DNA of 64,000 nt from Clostridiales bacterium (lineage in GTDB: Bacteria; Bacillota; Clostridia; Peptostreptococcales; Anaerovoracaceae): positions 1 through 64,000 of the forward strand of contig JALENW010000024.1 of assembly GCA_022766365.1 (NCBI GenBank), in the 5' to 3' direction. Under the pieces are notes generated by a model. It was not told the origin of the DNA. It did not search any database and saw only the letters and a list, made by a program, of their open reading frames with translations. The position numbers and the translations under genes are program-made. Each line of letters begins with the position of its first letter. Positions within the stretch are counted from its first letter, which is position 1. This document shows positions 1 to 8,409 of this stretch, in pieces.

Positions 1-396
1 GACGGAGACCTCATCAAAGCAGTTAAACTGACAGACAACGGTGGGTTCAATAAGGATAAGGTTGGCAAGTACACAGTTACATTCAAGGTAACGGATAAAG
101 ATGGAGCAAGCGCAACAAAGAGAGCGATTGTAACAGTCAAATATGGATTGGCTACCATGAACGAAGCACCAACACTTGAGGTTAAGGACAAGAACATCAA
201 ACAAGGTGAAGCACTTGATTTAAATAGCCTTGTAGTATCCGCAAAGGATAAGGAAGACGGAGACCTCATCAAAGCAGTTAAACTGACAGATAATGGTGGG
301 TTCAATAAGTACAAGGTAGGCAAATACACAGTTACATTTAAGGTAACGGATAAAGATGGAGCAAGCGTAACAAAGAAAGCCACAGTAACAGTTATT
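1..396 (+). repeat. Tandem near-identical repeat units, 255-bp period
   Basis: Bases 1-141 and 256-396 are almost identical at DNA level (the first 35 bases match exactly, with scattered changes later). They encode the second half of successive Ig-like domains of the surface protein. The array starts before the window, so copy number is unknown. Such high DNA identity suggests recent duplication or gene conversion and possible copy-number variation between strains. Confidence 0.85.
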
Positions 397-579
397 CAAA
401 AAGATAAGTCGAAATCAGAATTATCAAAATCTGTTACTAAGAATTCTGCATCAGAAAAGAAAAATAATTTGCCGAAAACAGCAGATGATACTAATATGCA
501 GCTATACGTCGGAGTATTAAGTCTGTCTGGAATATTGCTTGTTGCCATTATTAGACGAAAGGCAGGAATCAAACAATAA
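1..579 (+). CDS. C-terminal part of a cell-wall-anchored surface protein with Ig-like repeats (5' end outside window)
   Basis: The frame is open from base 1, so the gene is cut by the window edge and only the last 192 codons are seen. They contain one partial and one complete Ig-like repeat of the DUF5011/bacterial Ig type, with a period of 85 residues. After these comes a Ser/Lys-rich linker, then a sorting signal: LPKTA (bases 469-483), a hydrophobic stretch of about 20 residues and a basic tail (RRKAGIKQ). This is the layout of sortase substrates, which are linked to peptidoglycan outside the cell, but the usual LPxTG ends in Ala here. Function is probably adhesion or surface display; the N-terminal functional domains are not visible. 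A hairpin terminator follows at about 698. Confidence 0.8.
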   Translation, partial: DGDLIKAVKLTDNGGFNKDKVGKYTVTFKVTDKDGASATKRAIVTVKYGLATMNEAPTLEVKDKNIKQGEALDLNSLVVSAKDKEDGDLIKAVKLTDNGGFNKYKVGKYTVTFKVTDKDGASVTKKATVTVIQKDKSKSELSKSVTKNSASEKKNNLPKTADDTNMQLYVGVLSLSGILLVAIIRRKAGIKQ

Positions 580-1136
580 TCTCGATTTAATTAGGCAAAT
601 TGATACTGAGTCGGTATTTTCCGATACTTTTCAGATGTTCATATTTCTACTTTCTAATATTTAATAAAATCGTTTAGATAGTAAGATCCATTTATTTTGA
701 GAACTTCTCATGTCAAAGTGCAGGAGTTCTCATTTTATCTGAGTAAAAAACAAGATTAATAAAGATTCATGAAGTATATGAATTTGACCAATTCACCGCT
801 GAAGTATAAAATAGTATCATAATTCAGTTCGATATGTGCAGTTTTAGCCATTTATCACTTATGTGTAGGGATAAAAGATATGATGAAATAGAATTTTAAT
901 ATTATAATCAGTAACAACCAAAACCTTATCATGGCTATATCTTTAAATGCTAGAAAAGAAAATATTTCAATCAGTGAAAACAGATACTTATATATTAACT
1001 TAAGCTGTTTCTATAGATTGTGCATTTAAAAGATATTCTTTCATTTTACAAACTTTATTTGCATGATATTTTTTACCTTGTTGTGAAATATGAGGTAAAG
1101 GTTAACATTATATTCCGTGCGTAATCAAGGAGAACA
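580..1136. other. Long AT-rich intergenic region between the surface protein and ybaK
   Basis: No coding frame with a plausible start and codon use is seen in these 557 bases. The region holds the hairpin terminator at 698-736. Just before ybaK there is a small inverted repeat (TTTACCT at 1072-1078 with AGGTAAA at 1093-1099) and a weak promoter-like pair (TTGTGA 1081-1086, TAACAT 1103-1108, 16-bp spacer), where an operator could sit. Nothing else is recognised. Confidence 0.5.
698..736 (+). terminator. Rho-independent terminator after the surface protein
   Basis: An 11-bp stem (698-708 with 722-732, one G-U pair) and a 13-nt loop are followed by TTTT at 733-736. It lies about 120 bp past the surface-protein stop and well before ybaK, so it most likely ends the surface-protein transcript. 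Confidence 0.6.
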
Positions 1137-1625
1137 ATGAGTAAAAAGAATTATAAAAGTATTGCGGTTCGACTTCTGGAGGACAAGGGGATAAATATAA
1201 TTCAACATGAATATCCCCATGGGAAAGAGGTCGTTGACGGATTGACAGTTGCAAGATTAATCGGAATGCCTGCCGGGAAGGTATATAAAACTCTGGTAAC
1301 AAAGGGAATAGACGATTTGCCCAGAGTTTTTGTGATTCCTGTGGATTCACATCTAAGCCTGAAAAAAGCAGCGAAAGCCGCTAAAATCAAGCACCTGGAA
1401 ATGCTGAATGCCAGGGATATAGTCGGTATTACAGGTTATGTGCGTGGCGGCTGCTCTCCGGTGGGTATGAAGAAGAAATACGAAACCTTTATTCATGAGG
1501 CTGCTCTCAAGGAAGATACGATTATTGTATCAGCAGGCAAAATAGGGTATCAGATAGAAATAGCCCCCAAAGACCTTGCAAGGGCAGTGGAGGCCGAATT
1601 TTTCGATTTGGTTGACAAGCTTTGA
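1137..1625 (+). CDS. ybaK: YbaK/EbsC family Cys-tRNA(Pro)-type deacylase
   Basis: This 162-residue protein matches the single-domain YbaK/EbsC family, which hydrolyses Cys-tRNA(Pro) made by mistake by prolyl-tRNA synthetase and acts in the cytosol in trans. Visible features are the lysine-bearing segment GMPAGKVYKTLV (about residues 42-53), the central VIPVDSHLSLKKAAKAA region and the GYVRGGCSPVG loop (about residues 98-108) that lines the active site in this family. Length is normal. The ATG is preceded by AAGGAGAAC. The gene is monocistronic between a long upstream gap and a convergent minus-strand operon 46 bp downstream. Substrate specificity within the family (Cys-tRNA(Pro) versus others) cannot be read from sequence. 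Confidence 0.88.
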   Translation: MSKKNYKSIAVRLLEDKGINIIQHEYPHGKEVVDGLTVARLIGMPAGKVYKTLVTKGIDDLPRVFVIPVDSHLSLKKAAKAAKIKHLEMLNARDIVGITGYVRGGCSPVGMKKKYETFIHEAALKEDTIIVSAGKIGYQIEIAPKDLARAVEAEFFDLVDKL

Positions 1626-1671
1626 TTAAAGTAAATATAAGCAATCTCATTATATGCCATTTGTCAGATAA

Positions 1672-2841
1672 TTATTCGTCTAACATAAGATTGAGAGATT
1701 CGTCTGTAGCAAAGGTAAGTGCATTGTATAGAAACAGAACATCTGTGATACCTTCATCTGCCATTATTTTTTTAATATCACCAAAATAATATCTTGGATC
1801 TACAACTACGATTTCTCTGAAATCCTGAGTCAGAAACGGAATCATACAGTTTGCATATGAATCTTTGATTAGCAACAGGTGACGGTTTGATTTTGTCGGA
1901 GTACTGATAGTGTAATAAGGATGATTCCAGCCACCAAAAATTGTATAGGCATCTTTTTTTTGAAGATTGTCAAATGCATAAAATGAATTGGTGGTTTTTT
2001 TAGTATCTACGAAGTTTATTATTGAATCCTTATAATCGGAATTCTTTTTAGGCCAATATATCTGTAATTCATCGTTTTTCCCGTTTGTAAAGCCACTTTT
2101 TGAAGCAAGGGTGCCTCTGAAGTTTCTGTGAACCGACAACTTTTTGTAGGAAACATCGCTAGTGAGCCCCATGGTCTTATATGTATCTAAGTATGCAAGA
2201 TATGCGGCAGATGTTGTCCAGTGGTGGTCAGTTCGGTAGTAAAGTTGTTGTTTATCCACGTTCTTCAAAAGGGATTTTCTTGGATCCACCGGTTGAACTC
2301 CTATGCTGTTAAGACCGGCGAAAAAGTCATCCATATATTTGTTCTGATCGTCAAGTTTCACTGAGGAAGGAAGTTTATCCTTCATTATATTCCCTGATGT
2401 AGGAGCCAACAAGAAGTAAAAATTTCTGTCCGGATATTTGTCTTTAAAAGCTTTTATTGAAGCAAGATCAGCATGAACCTGAGATTTTGTAGGAAGAACA
2501 ATTTTTTCAATAAGATAACCGTCTTTCGACTTAATTACCCCATTGGATTCTATTATGTCCAACGTGAGATCTGAGGCGGTTTTCCACTTGATGAGAGAGT
2601 TCCTCATAGGAAATTGATCATTCGCATATGCTTCGATTTTGTTTTGAAATCGGCCTTCAATATAGGTGTTTTTTGAGAAATCCGGCTTCTGTGTCATAAC
2701 TCGATTTTCTTCTTCAGAGAACTTCTGATCCGGGATAAGGAAAGATAAAAGAGAAAGACCAAAGACCATCACCAGAAAAATCAGAGATAACGTCTTCTTG
2801 CTATTCAGTTTATAAGTTTTGTTGTTATTGCCTTTTTTCAT
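1672..2841 (-). CDS. DHHW / AlgJ-AlgX-like SGNH-type O-acetyltransferase, membrane anchored
   Basis: This is a 389-residue protein with one N-terminal membrane segment (about 17-36) and an extracytoplasmic domain. The DHHW motif at residues 205-208 and a later KDSYAN segment match the AlgJ/AlgX-like family, where Asp-His and a Ser form the catalytic triad. In the family this domain receives acyl groups exported by an MBOAT protein and puts them on an extracellular polysaccharide. It is the last gene of a four-gene minus-strand operon, 11 bp after the MBOAT gene, which supports that role. The glycan acceptor is not known; wall polysaccharide, teichoic acid or exopolysaccharide are all possible. 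Confidence 0.82.
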   Translation of the reverse strand: MKKGNNNKTYKLNSKKTLSLIFLVMVFGLSLLSFLIPDQKFSEEENRVMTQKPDFSKNTYIEGRFQNKIEAYANDQFPMRNSLIKWKTASDLTLDIIESNGVIKSKDGYLIEKIVLPTKSQVHADLASIKAFKDKYPDRNFYFLLAPTSGNIMKDKLPSSVKLDDQNKYMDDFFAGLNSIGVQPVDPRKSLLKNVDKQQLYYRTDHHWTTSAAYLAYLDTYKTMGLTSDVSYKKLSVHRNFRGTLASKSGFTNGKNDELQIYWPKKNSDYKDSIINFVDTKKTTNSFYAFDNLQKKDAYTIFGGWNHPYYTISTPTKSNRHLLLIKDSYANCMIPFLTQDFREIVVVDPRYYFGDIKKIMADEGITDVLFLYNALTFATDESLNLMLDE

Positions 2842-2852
2842 CTAAGTTCACC

Positions 2853-4247
2853 CTAAAATCTGAAATATAGGAACGGATTGTATGAGCTGTAAATCAAAGA
2901 GGCAGTTGACAAAATAAACAGCAGAATCAGAAGTCCTGTTGAGATGATTTTGCTTTTTTTCTCTAAGATTTTATATGCTTCGGAGACCTTTTCTGTACTA
3001 CATGCCCAGGCGATTAAAAGTATCAAAATTGAAGAGTGCAGTAGATATGCTCCTTCGGCGTTACCCAGTGGGAGGCCCTTTACGAAAAACATTTTACCAA
3101 GATAATCAACAGCAGCTCCGGCGGTGTCTGAACTGAAAAATACCCAGCCTATAATTACAGCAAGCATTGTAACAGGGCCTTTCAATTTAGATGGTATCTT
3201 TATTGGGGAGTATTTTTCTATTATCAAAAGAATGCAGTAGAATAAACCCCAAATAACGAAATTATAGCTTGCTCCGTGCCACAGTCCCGTTAGTCCCCAT
3301 ACGACTATGAGATTAAAAATATGGCGTAGAGGTTTTACACGGTTTCCACCAAGGGGGATGTATAGGTATTCTCTAAACCAACTACCGAGAGAAATATGCC
3401 ATCGCCTCCAGAATTCCGTAACGCTTTTTGATATATATGGATAATTGAAATTTTCTTTAAAGTGAAATCCAAACATTCGCCCAAGTCCTATTGCCATATC
3501 AGAATATCCGCTGAAATCAAAGTAAATCTGAAATGTAAACGCCAAAATCCCGATCCAGGAAGCAAGAACCGATTCTTTAGAATGGGGAAGGGTGATTACC
3601 ACTTGATGAAAACCGCCCAAAGTATTGGCAAGTAAAACTTTTTTTGCTAAACCGATTATGAATCTCTCAACTCCGTAACCAAAGTCGTCCCACGTTACGG
3701 ATCGATTGTACAACTGATTTTCGACATCCTTATACTGCACGATTGGACCTGCAATGAGCTGTGGAAAAAGGCTTAAATAAAGCATAAATTCCAAAAGTTT
3801 ACCGCGAATGTACACCTTGCCTTTATACACGTCAAAAACATATGATAGGGCCTGGAACGTATAAAAGGAAATCCCTATAGGCAGAGGCAGTGTCGTGTAT
3901 TTGATGTGAGTTCCGGTAACAGAATTGAAAATATCCAAGGCAAACCCGTAATATTTAAAAAAACATAATATCAGTAAATTGACCACGACAGTGAATATTA
4001 GAGTTTTCTTTGCAGACATGTTGGCAGGGTGGTTGTTTTGTTGTAAATTCTGTATTTCGCCGGCCATCACATAATTGAACACTCCGCTGAAAATTATCAG
4101 AAACACGTATATGGGCTCTCCCCAGCTATAGAATACCAGGCTGAAAATCAACAAAATAACATTCTTCAAGGGTTTTGGTACCATATAGTAGCATATCAGA
4201 AGAGCCGGCAAGAAGTAGTAAATAAAGTAAACGCTGCTAAATAACAT
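2853..4247 (-). CDS. MBOAT family O-acyltransferase (AlgI/DltB-like)
   Basis: This 464-residue polytopic membrane protein carries the MBOAT signatures WRRWHISLGSWFREYLYIPLGG and, downstream, GLWHGASYNFVIWG with the invariant His. Such proteins carry an acetyl group across the membrane to an extracytoplasmic transferase. I place the start at the ATG at 4245-4247 because a GGAGGTG site lies about 8 nt upstream and the protein then begins directly with a membrane helix. A longer frame to 4400 would add 51 non-hydrophobic residues inside the preceding gene and is unlikely. It overlaps the end of the upstream gene by 11 bp, so the two are probably translationally coupled. The DHHW partner is encoded just downstream. 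Confidence 0.9.
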   Translation of the reverse strand: MLFSSVYFIYYFLPALLICYYMVPKPLKNVILLIFSLVFYSWGEPIYVFLIIFSGVFNYVMAGEIQNLQQNNHPANMSAKKTLIFTVVVNLLILCFFKYYGFALDIFNSVTGTHIKYTTLPLPIGISFYTFQALSYVFDVYKGKVYIRGKLLEFMLYLSLFPQLIAGPIVQYKDVENQLYNRSVTWDDFGYGVERFIIGLAKKVLLANTLGGFHQVVITLPHSKESVLASWIGILAFTFQIYFDFSGYSDMAIGLGRMFGFHFKENFNYPYISKSVTEFWRRWHISLGSWFREYLYIPLGGNRVKPLRHIFNLIVVWGLTGLWHGASYNFVIWGLFYCILLIIEKYSPIKIPSKLKGPVTMLAVIIGWVFFSSDTAGAAVDYLGKMFFVKGLPLGNAEGAYLLHSSILILLIAWACSTEKVSEAYKILEKKSKIISTGLLILLFILSTASLIYSSYNPFLYFRF

Positions 4248-4764
4248 CTGTAAACACCTCCGAGATTTTGTCCGGTTTGTCTGCCACGCAATAGAAAAGA
4301 TACTTTCCCTTTGTAAGAACTTTATAGTTCTTAAGCTTTGCAACTTGTTTTGGGGCATAGCCCTGATAATTCTTAGTCTGTTGATTGACTCTTGTTTCAA
4401 CGGCGTCTTTAAGACTGTTTAGCTGACTCCTGGATTTAGCCTTTATTACAAGTACTTCGTCTACAGCCAGGTTCTCAGTTGATCTTGCATAGTAGAAACC
4501 GTCAAAATCTGTGCTCGAGAGTTTCATATATCTGGCAAGTTCTCTTGGAGTTTGGGTCTGCATACCTTGAGTGTATTTGCTGGATGTCATGGCTTTTTCA
4601 ATCTTATTAACGGGTACATTCTTTGCTGTACCTGCACTGTATACCATGACGAGGAACGCAAATAAAATCACAAGAAAAATAGCCTTGATAATTAAGGCTT
4701 TCAATCTTCTGTAGTCTGTCGTTGTTTTCATAGTATATTTATTTTTATGTAAATGTTTGTTCAT
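4237..4764 (-). CDS. DUF4358-like membrane-anchored protein of the O-acylation operon
   Basis: This 175-residue protein has one N-terminal hydrophobic helix (about 27-45) and an extracytoplasmic alpha/beta-looking domain. The segments FDGFYYARSTENLAVDEVLVIKAKS and KGKYLFYCVADKPDKI resemble the DUF4358 family that I associate with clostridial MBOAT/DHHW loci. There are no catalytic motifs and the molecular role is unknown. It sits between the SGNH hydrolase (2 bp upstream) and the MBOAT gene (11-bp overlap), so a supporting or structural role in envelope O-acylation is likely. A second ATG at codon 12 is possible but has no ribosome binding site; the first has only a weak GGAAG. Confidence 0.65.
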   Translation of the reverse strand: MNKHLHKNKYTMKTTTDYRRLKALIIKAIFLVILFAFLVMVYSAGTAKNVPVNKIEKAMTSSKYTQGMQTQTPRELARYMKLSSTDFDGFYYARSTENLAVDEVLVIKAKSRSQLNSLKDAVETRVNQQTKNYQGYAPKQVAKLKNYKVLTKGKYLFYCVADKPDKISEVFTDVI

Positions 4765-4766
4765 GT

Positions 4767-5555
4767 TTATATGCTGCTTCCGGATGCTTTAATCATTTCT
4801 TCAAGTAACAAGGGGTAGAAATCTCTTTTAACATGTATACCGTCCGACTCATGGAGACCCGGGTTTTCCCGAATTATCCTGTCTGTGCCCACAGTCTTCA
4901 AATTGTTCTTTTTAGCAATTTTTGCAATAGCTTTATTGAATTTATCATAGTTTCCAATAACAGGCTTGTTAGAGATAGCATCCTTTGAAGGGGGTACGAT
5001 TCTTAAAAGAAATATGTTTGTTTCCGGGCTTTGTTTTTTAAATGACTTTATTTTCTCCTGATAAGATGAATAGAATTTATCAACATCTCCAGAAAAGTTT
5101 CCCATATCATTCATTCCAAAAGCAAGGAATAAATTCTTAGGGTGGGCTCCTGCAGCTGCAGAAAATAAATCATCTGATCCAAGAAGGGAACCGCCTATTT
5201 GACTATACACCACATCTTCAGATAAGAATCCGTAGACGATAAAACCTTCTGTGATGGAGTCACCAATCAGAATGGAGTTCGCCATTGCAGTTCTGTATCG
5301 GGCAAGTTGATCATCACCATCATTTAATTCCTTAGACGGATTTTCTTTTTCCATCTGAGAAATTTCCTGTTGAATAGTACCGATACCATCAGGAGAGTAC
5401 GCCAAAGCCATTTTCAGATCCCTGTCAATTTTCGATTTCTTCACATTAGCGCTGGAGTTCCAGTCAACTAAGTTAAGAACGAACGTAAGGAGCAATACAA
5501 CTAAGGCGAATATGAATAAAATATAATAAAATCTCTGCTTTTTTATCTCTGACAT
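4767..5555 (-). CDS. Membrane-anchored SGNH/GDSL hydrolase family protein
   Basis: The protein has 262 residues: a membrane helix at about 9-30, a linker, then an SGNH fold. Block I GDS is at 98-100 (nucleophile Ser100), the Asn block appears in FGMND, and the Asp-x-x-His block in DGIHVKRDFYP. Together these give an intact catalytic set. Family members are extracellular esterases or acetyltransferases acting on carbohydrates. As first gene of the module with MBOAT and DHHW proteins, it may remove or transfer O-acetyl groups on the same glycan. The ATG has no recognisable ribosome binding site, and a promoter-like -10 lies only 10 bp before it. Confidence 0.8.
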   Translation of the reverse strand: MSEIKKQRFYYILFIFALVVLLLTFVLNLVDWNSSANVKKSKIDRDLKMALAYSPDGIGTIQQEISQMEKENPSKELNDGDDQLARYRTAMANSILIGDSITEGFIVYGFLSEDVVYSQIGGSLLGSDDLFSAAAGAHPKNLFLAFGMNDMGNFSGDVDKFYSSYQEKIKSFKKQSPETNIFLLRIVPPSKDAISNKPVIGNYDKFNKAIAKIAKKNNLKTVGTDRIIRENPGLHESDGIHVKRDFYPLLLEEMIKASGSSI

Positions 5556-5565
5556 AACATATTTG

Positions 5566-5594
5566 ATGTTAGCATAAAATCGCCTTTAACTCAA
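5566..5594 (-). promoter_or_regulatory. Possible promoter of the O-acylation operon
   Basis: On the minus strand TTGAGT (5589-5594) and TAACAT (5566-5571) are separated by 17 bp. Transcription would start about 4 nt before the SGNH start codon, so the message would be almost leaderless. That fits the absence of a ribosome binding site, but could equally mean that this is not the real promoter. Confidence 0.3.
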
Positions 5595-5603
5595 CTGATT
5601 AAC

Positions 5604-5632
5604 TTGACCTTTTATGGAAAATCATATAAAAT
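5604..5632 (+). promoter_or_regulatory. Sigma-A-type promoter of valS
   Basis: TTGACC (5604-5609) and TAAAAT (5627-5632) have a 17-bp spacer. Start of transcription would be near 5640, leaving a 37-nt leader with AGGAGG at 5659-5664, too short for a T-box. It is divergent from the O-acylation operon. Confidence 0.6.
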
Positions 5633-5676
5633 TTTTTAGGTGAGCAAGGAAGACATTAAGGAGGATTTATATATAT

Positions 5677-8409
5677 ATGAGGAAGAATTTAGCCAAGAAT
5701 TACGATCCTAAGGAATTTGAGGAGAGGATTTACAGAGATTGGGAAGAAAAGGGGCTCTTCAGGGCAGATATAGATGAAAAGAAGAAGCCGTATACTATTG
5801 TCATGCCGCCTCCTAACATAACAGGGCAGTTGCATATGGGGCATGCCCTTGACCACACCCTACAGGACGTTCTAATCAGGTGGAAAAGATTACAAGGATA
5901 TTCCGCCCTTTGGCTTCCGGGTAGCGATCATGCCAGCATTGCAACGGAAGTTAAGGTTGCTGAGAAGATTAGAGAAGAAGAAGGTCTTTCCAAGGAAGAT
6001 CTTGGCAGAGAAGAGTTCCTTAAAAGAGTCTGGGAATGGAAAGAAGAATACGGTAGCAGAATAACAAAGCAGTGCAGAAGGCTTGGAGATTCATGTGATT
6101 GGAGCAGGGAGAGGTTCACAATGGACGAAGGGTGCAACCATGCCGTGCGCAAATATTTTGTTGAGTTGTATAAGAAAGGATATATATACAGAGGAAACCG
6201 TCTGATAAACTGGTGCCCTGACTGTGGGACATCTCTTTCCGATGCTGAGGTTGAACATGAGGATAAAAAGGGATTTTACTGGTATTTCAGATATCCTGCC
6301 GCCGAGAAAGGTGGGAAGGATATAGTTGTTGCTACCTCAAGACCTGAGACAATGTTTGGAGATATAGCGATTGCTGTGAATCCTGAGGATGAGAGATATA
6401 AGGATATTGTCGGAGAAAAGGTTATTTTGCCGCTGGTTGGAAGAGAGATACCTGTAATCGCAGATCCTTATCCTGATCCGGAAAAAGGAACCGGAGCTGT
6501 AAAGATAACACCTGCTCATGACCCTAATGACTTTGAAATAGGTCAAAGACATGATCTTGAGATCATATCCTGTATCAACCCGGATGGGACTATGAACGAG
6601 CATGCCGGAGAATATCAGGGCATGGACAGATTTGCCTGCCGTAAAGCATGGGTCAGAGATCTGGAGAAAGCAGGTTACCTGGTTAAGATTGATGATATGG
6701 ACATTCCTGTTGGAACATGCTACAGGTGTCATACGATAATAGAGCCAATGCTTTCAGACCAGTGGTTTGTAAAGATGGAAGAGCTTGCAAGACCTGCGGT
6801 GGAAGCCGCTAAAACCGGTAAACTCACACATGTACCACAACGGTTTGAAAAGATTTATCTCCATTGGCTTGAGGATATTAGAGATTGGTGTATTTCAAGA
6901 CAGCTTTGGTGGGGACACAGAATACCTGCCTGGTATTGTCAGGAGTGTGGCGAAATAATAGTCTCGGAAGAAGCTCCGGATATTTGTCCGAAATGTGGGT
7001 CTGCTCATCTGAAACAGGATGAGGATGTGCTGGATACATGGTTCTCGTCTGCTTTGTGGCCTTTTTCAACGCTGGGATGGCCTGAAGAAACAGAAGATAT
7101 CAAGTATTTTTATCCGACAGATGTTCTTGTTACGGGATATGATATAATATTTTTCTGGGTTGTTCGTATGGTTTTTTCGGCTCTGGAAACCATGGGAGAG
7201 GTGCCTTTTAAAGATGTTTATATTCACGGTCTCGTTCGTGACAGCCAGGGTAGAAAGATGAGCAAATCACTGGGCAACGGAATAGATCCCCTTGAAATAA
7301 TCAACCAATACGGGGCAGATGCTTTAAGATTTATGCTTACAACAGGTATTACACCGGGCAATGACATGCGTTTTCAATATGAGAAACTGGAGTCCGCCAG
7401 AAATTTCGCAAATAAACTTTGGAATGCTTCAAGGTTTGTCATTATGAATATTACAGATGAAGACGGTACATTTTTGCCAATGGCCAAATGTTGCTCTGAT
7501 TGTTGTGGTTCAGCATGCAGTGATACGGATGATTTTTCCAATATAGCTTTAAAACCCGAAGACAAGTGGTTGATATCCAAGATAAACAGAGCTTCTGAGG
7601 ATATAACCGGAAATTTAAACCATTATGAACTGGCTCTTGCAGGGCAGAAGGTTTATGATCTTATATGGAATCAGTACTGCGACTGGTATATAGAAATAGT
7701 TAAGAAGAGGCTTTGGGGAGATGATGAGGAAGATAAGAAGGTAGTGCGTTTTACTCTGATAATGGCACTCAAGAATCTCCTGAAGCTTCTGCATCCTTTC
7801 ATGCCGTTTATAACTGAAGAAATATGGGGATACCTGCCACATTCCGGTGAGGAAGCTACGACTGAAGCAGGCGAAAGTAAACTTATTACATCAAATTGGC
7901 CTTACGCAAGAGAAAGCTGGAATTTCCCTGATGACGAAGAAATTATCGAAAAAAGTCAGGAAATTATACGTGCAATCAGAAATATTCGTGCGGAGGTTGA
8001 TGCTCCGCCTTCAAAGAGAATGGATCTGTTTGTTGTAGGAGAAATCGCTTCGGATATCACAAAGTATGAGAGATATATACGGGATATAGGCAATATCAAC
8101 AAAATAACAGTTTTGAAATCAAAGAATGATGTTCCGGAAGATGCCATGTCTCAAGCAATTACCGGTGCGGAATTGTTCATTCCACTTGAAGATCTCATTG
8201 ATTTTAAAGAGGAAGCTACCCGTCTCTACAAAGAAAAGAAAAAGCTTGAAGGGGAAGTAAATCGAGTGGCCGGGAAGCTATCCAACGAAGGTTTTATTTC
8301 CAAAGCGCCTGCTCACATTGTTGAGGAAGAGAAAGAGAAGATGGCTAAGTATAAAGATCTTCTTCAAAAGGTTAACGACCGAATTAAGTATATAGAGGCG
8401 AAGATATGA
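5677..8409 (+). CDS. valS: Valyl-tRNA synthetase
   Basis: This class Ia synthetase of 910 residues charges tRNA(Val) with valine in the cytosol. HMGH is at residues 53-56 and KMSKS at 527-531. Between them lies the CP1 editing domain, with zinc-binding-type Cys pairs in CQECGEI and CPKCG. The C-terminal coiled-coil arm typical of ValRS (residues about 845-910, Lys/Glu rich) is present. AGGAGG lies 12 nt before the ATG. One oddity is a Cys-rich insertion, CCxxCCxxxC at residues 605-614 (bases 7489-7518), at the junction to the anticodon-binding domain, where I recall no such cluster in the family. The stop overlaps the folC start by 4 bp. Confidence 0.97.
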   Translation: MRKNLAKNYDPKEFEERIYRDWEEKGLFRADIDEKKKPYTIVMPPPNITGQLHMGHALDHTLQDVLIRWKRLQGYSALWLPGSDHASIATEVKVAEKIREEEGLSKEDLGREEFLKRVWEWKEEYGSRITKQCRRLGDSCDWSRERFTMDEGCNHAVRKYFVELYKKGYIYRGNRLINWCPDCGTSLSDAEVEHEDKKGFYWYFRYPAAEKGGKDIVVATSRPETMFGDIAIAVNPEDERYKDIVGEKVILPLVGREIPVIADPYPDPEKGTGAVKITPAHDPNDFEIGQRHDLEIISCINPDGTMNEHAGEYQGMDRFACRKAWVRDLEKAGYLVKIDDMDIPVGTCYRCHTIIEPMLSDQWFVKMEELARPAVEAAKTGKLTHVPQRFEKIYLHWLEDIRDWCISRQLWWGHRIPAWYCQECGEIIVSEEAPDICPKCGSAHLKQDEDVLDTWFSSALWPFSTLGWPEETEDIKYFYPTDVLVTGYDIIFFWVVRMVFSALETMGEVPFKDVYIHGLVRDSQGRKMSKSLGNGIDPLEIINQYGADALRFMLTTGITPGNDMRFQYEKLESARNFANKLWNASRFVIMNITDEDGTFLPMAKCCSDCCGSACSDTDDFSNIALKPEDKWLISKINRASEDITGNLNHYELALAGQKVYDLIWNQYCDWYIEIVKKRLWGDDEEDKKVVRFTLIMALKNLLKLLHPFMPFITEEIWGYLPHSGEEATTEAGESKLITSNWPYARESWNFPDDEEIIEKSQEIIRAIRNIRAEVDAPPSKRMDLFVVGEIASDITKYERYIRDIGNINKITVLKSKNDVPEDAMSQAITGAELFIPLEDLIDFKEEATRLYKEKKKLEGEVNRVAGKLSNEGFISKAPAHIVEEEKEKMAKYKDLLQKVNDRIKYIEAKI

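Noticed and set aside
4248..4400. Upstream extension of the MBOAT frame to an ATG at 4400
   Set aside because: It would overlap the preceding gene by over 160 bp and add 51 residues with no family match; the ATG at 4247 has a strong GGAGGTG and begins with a membrane helix.
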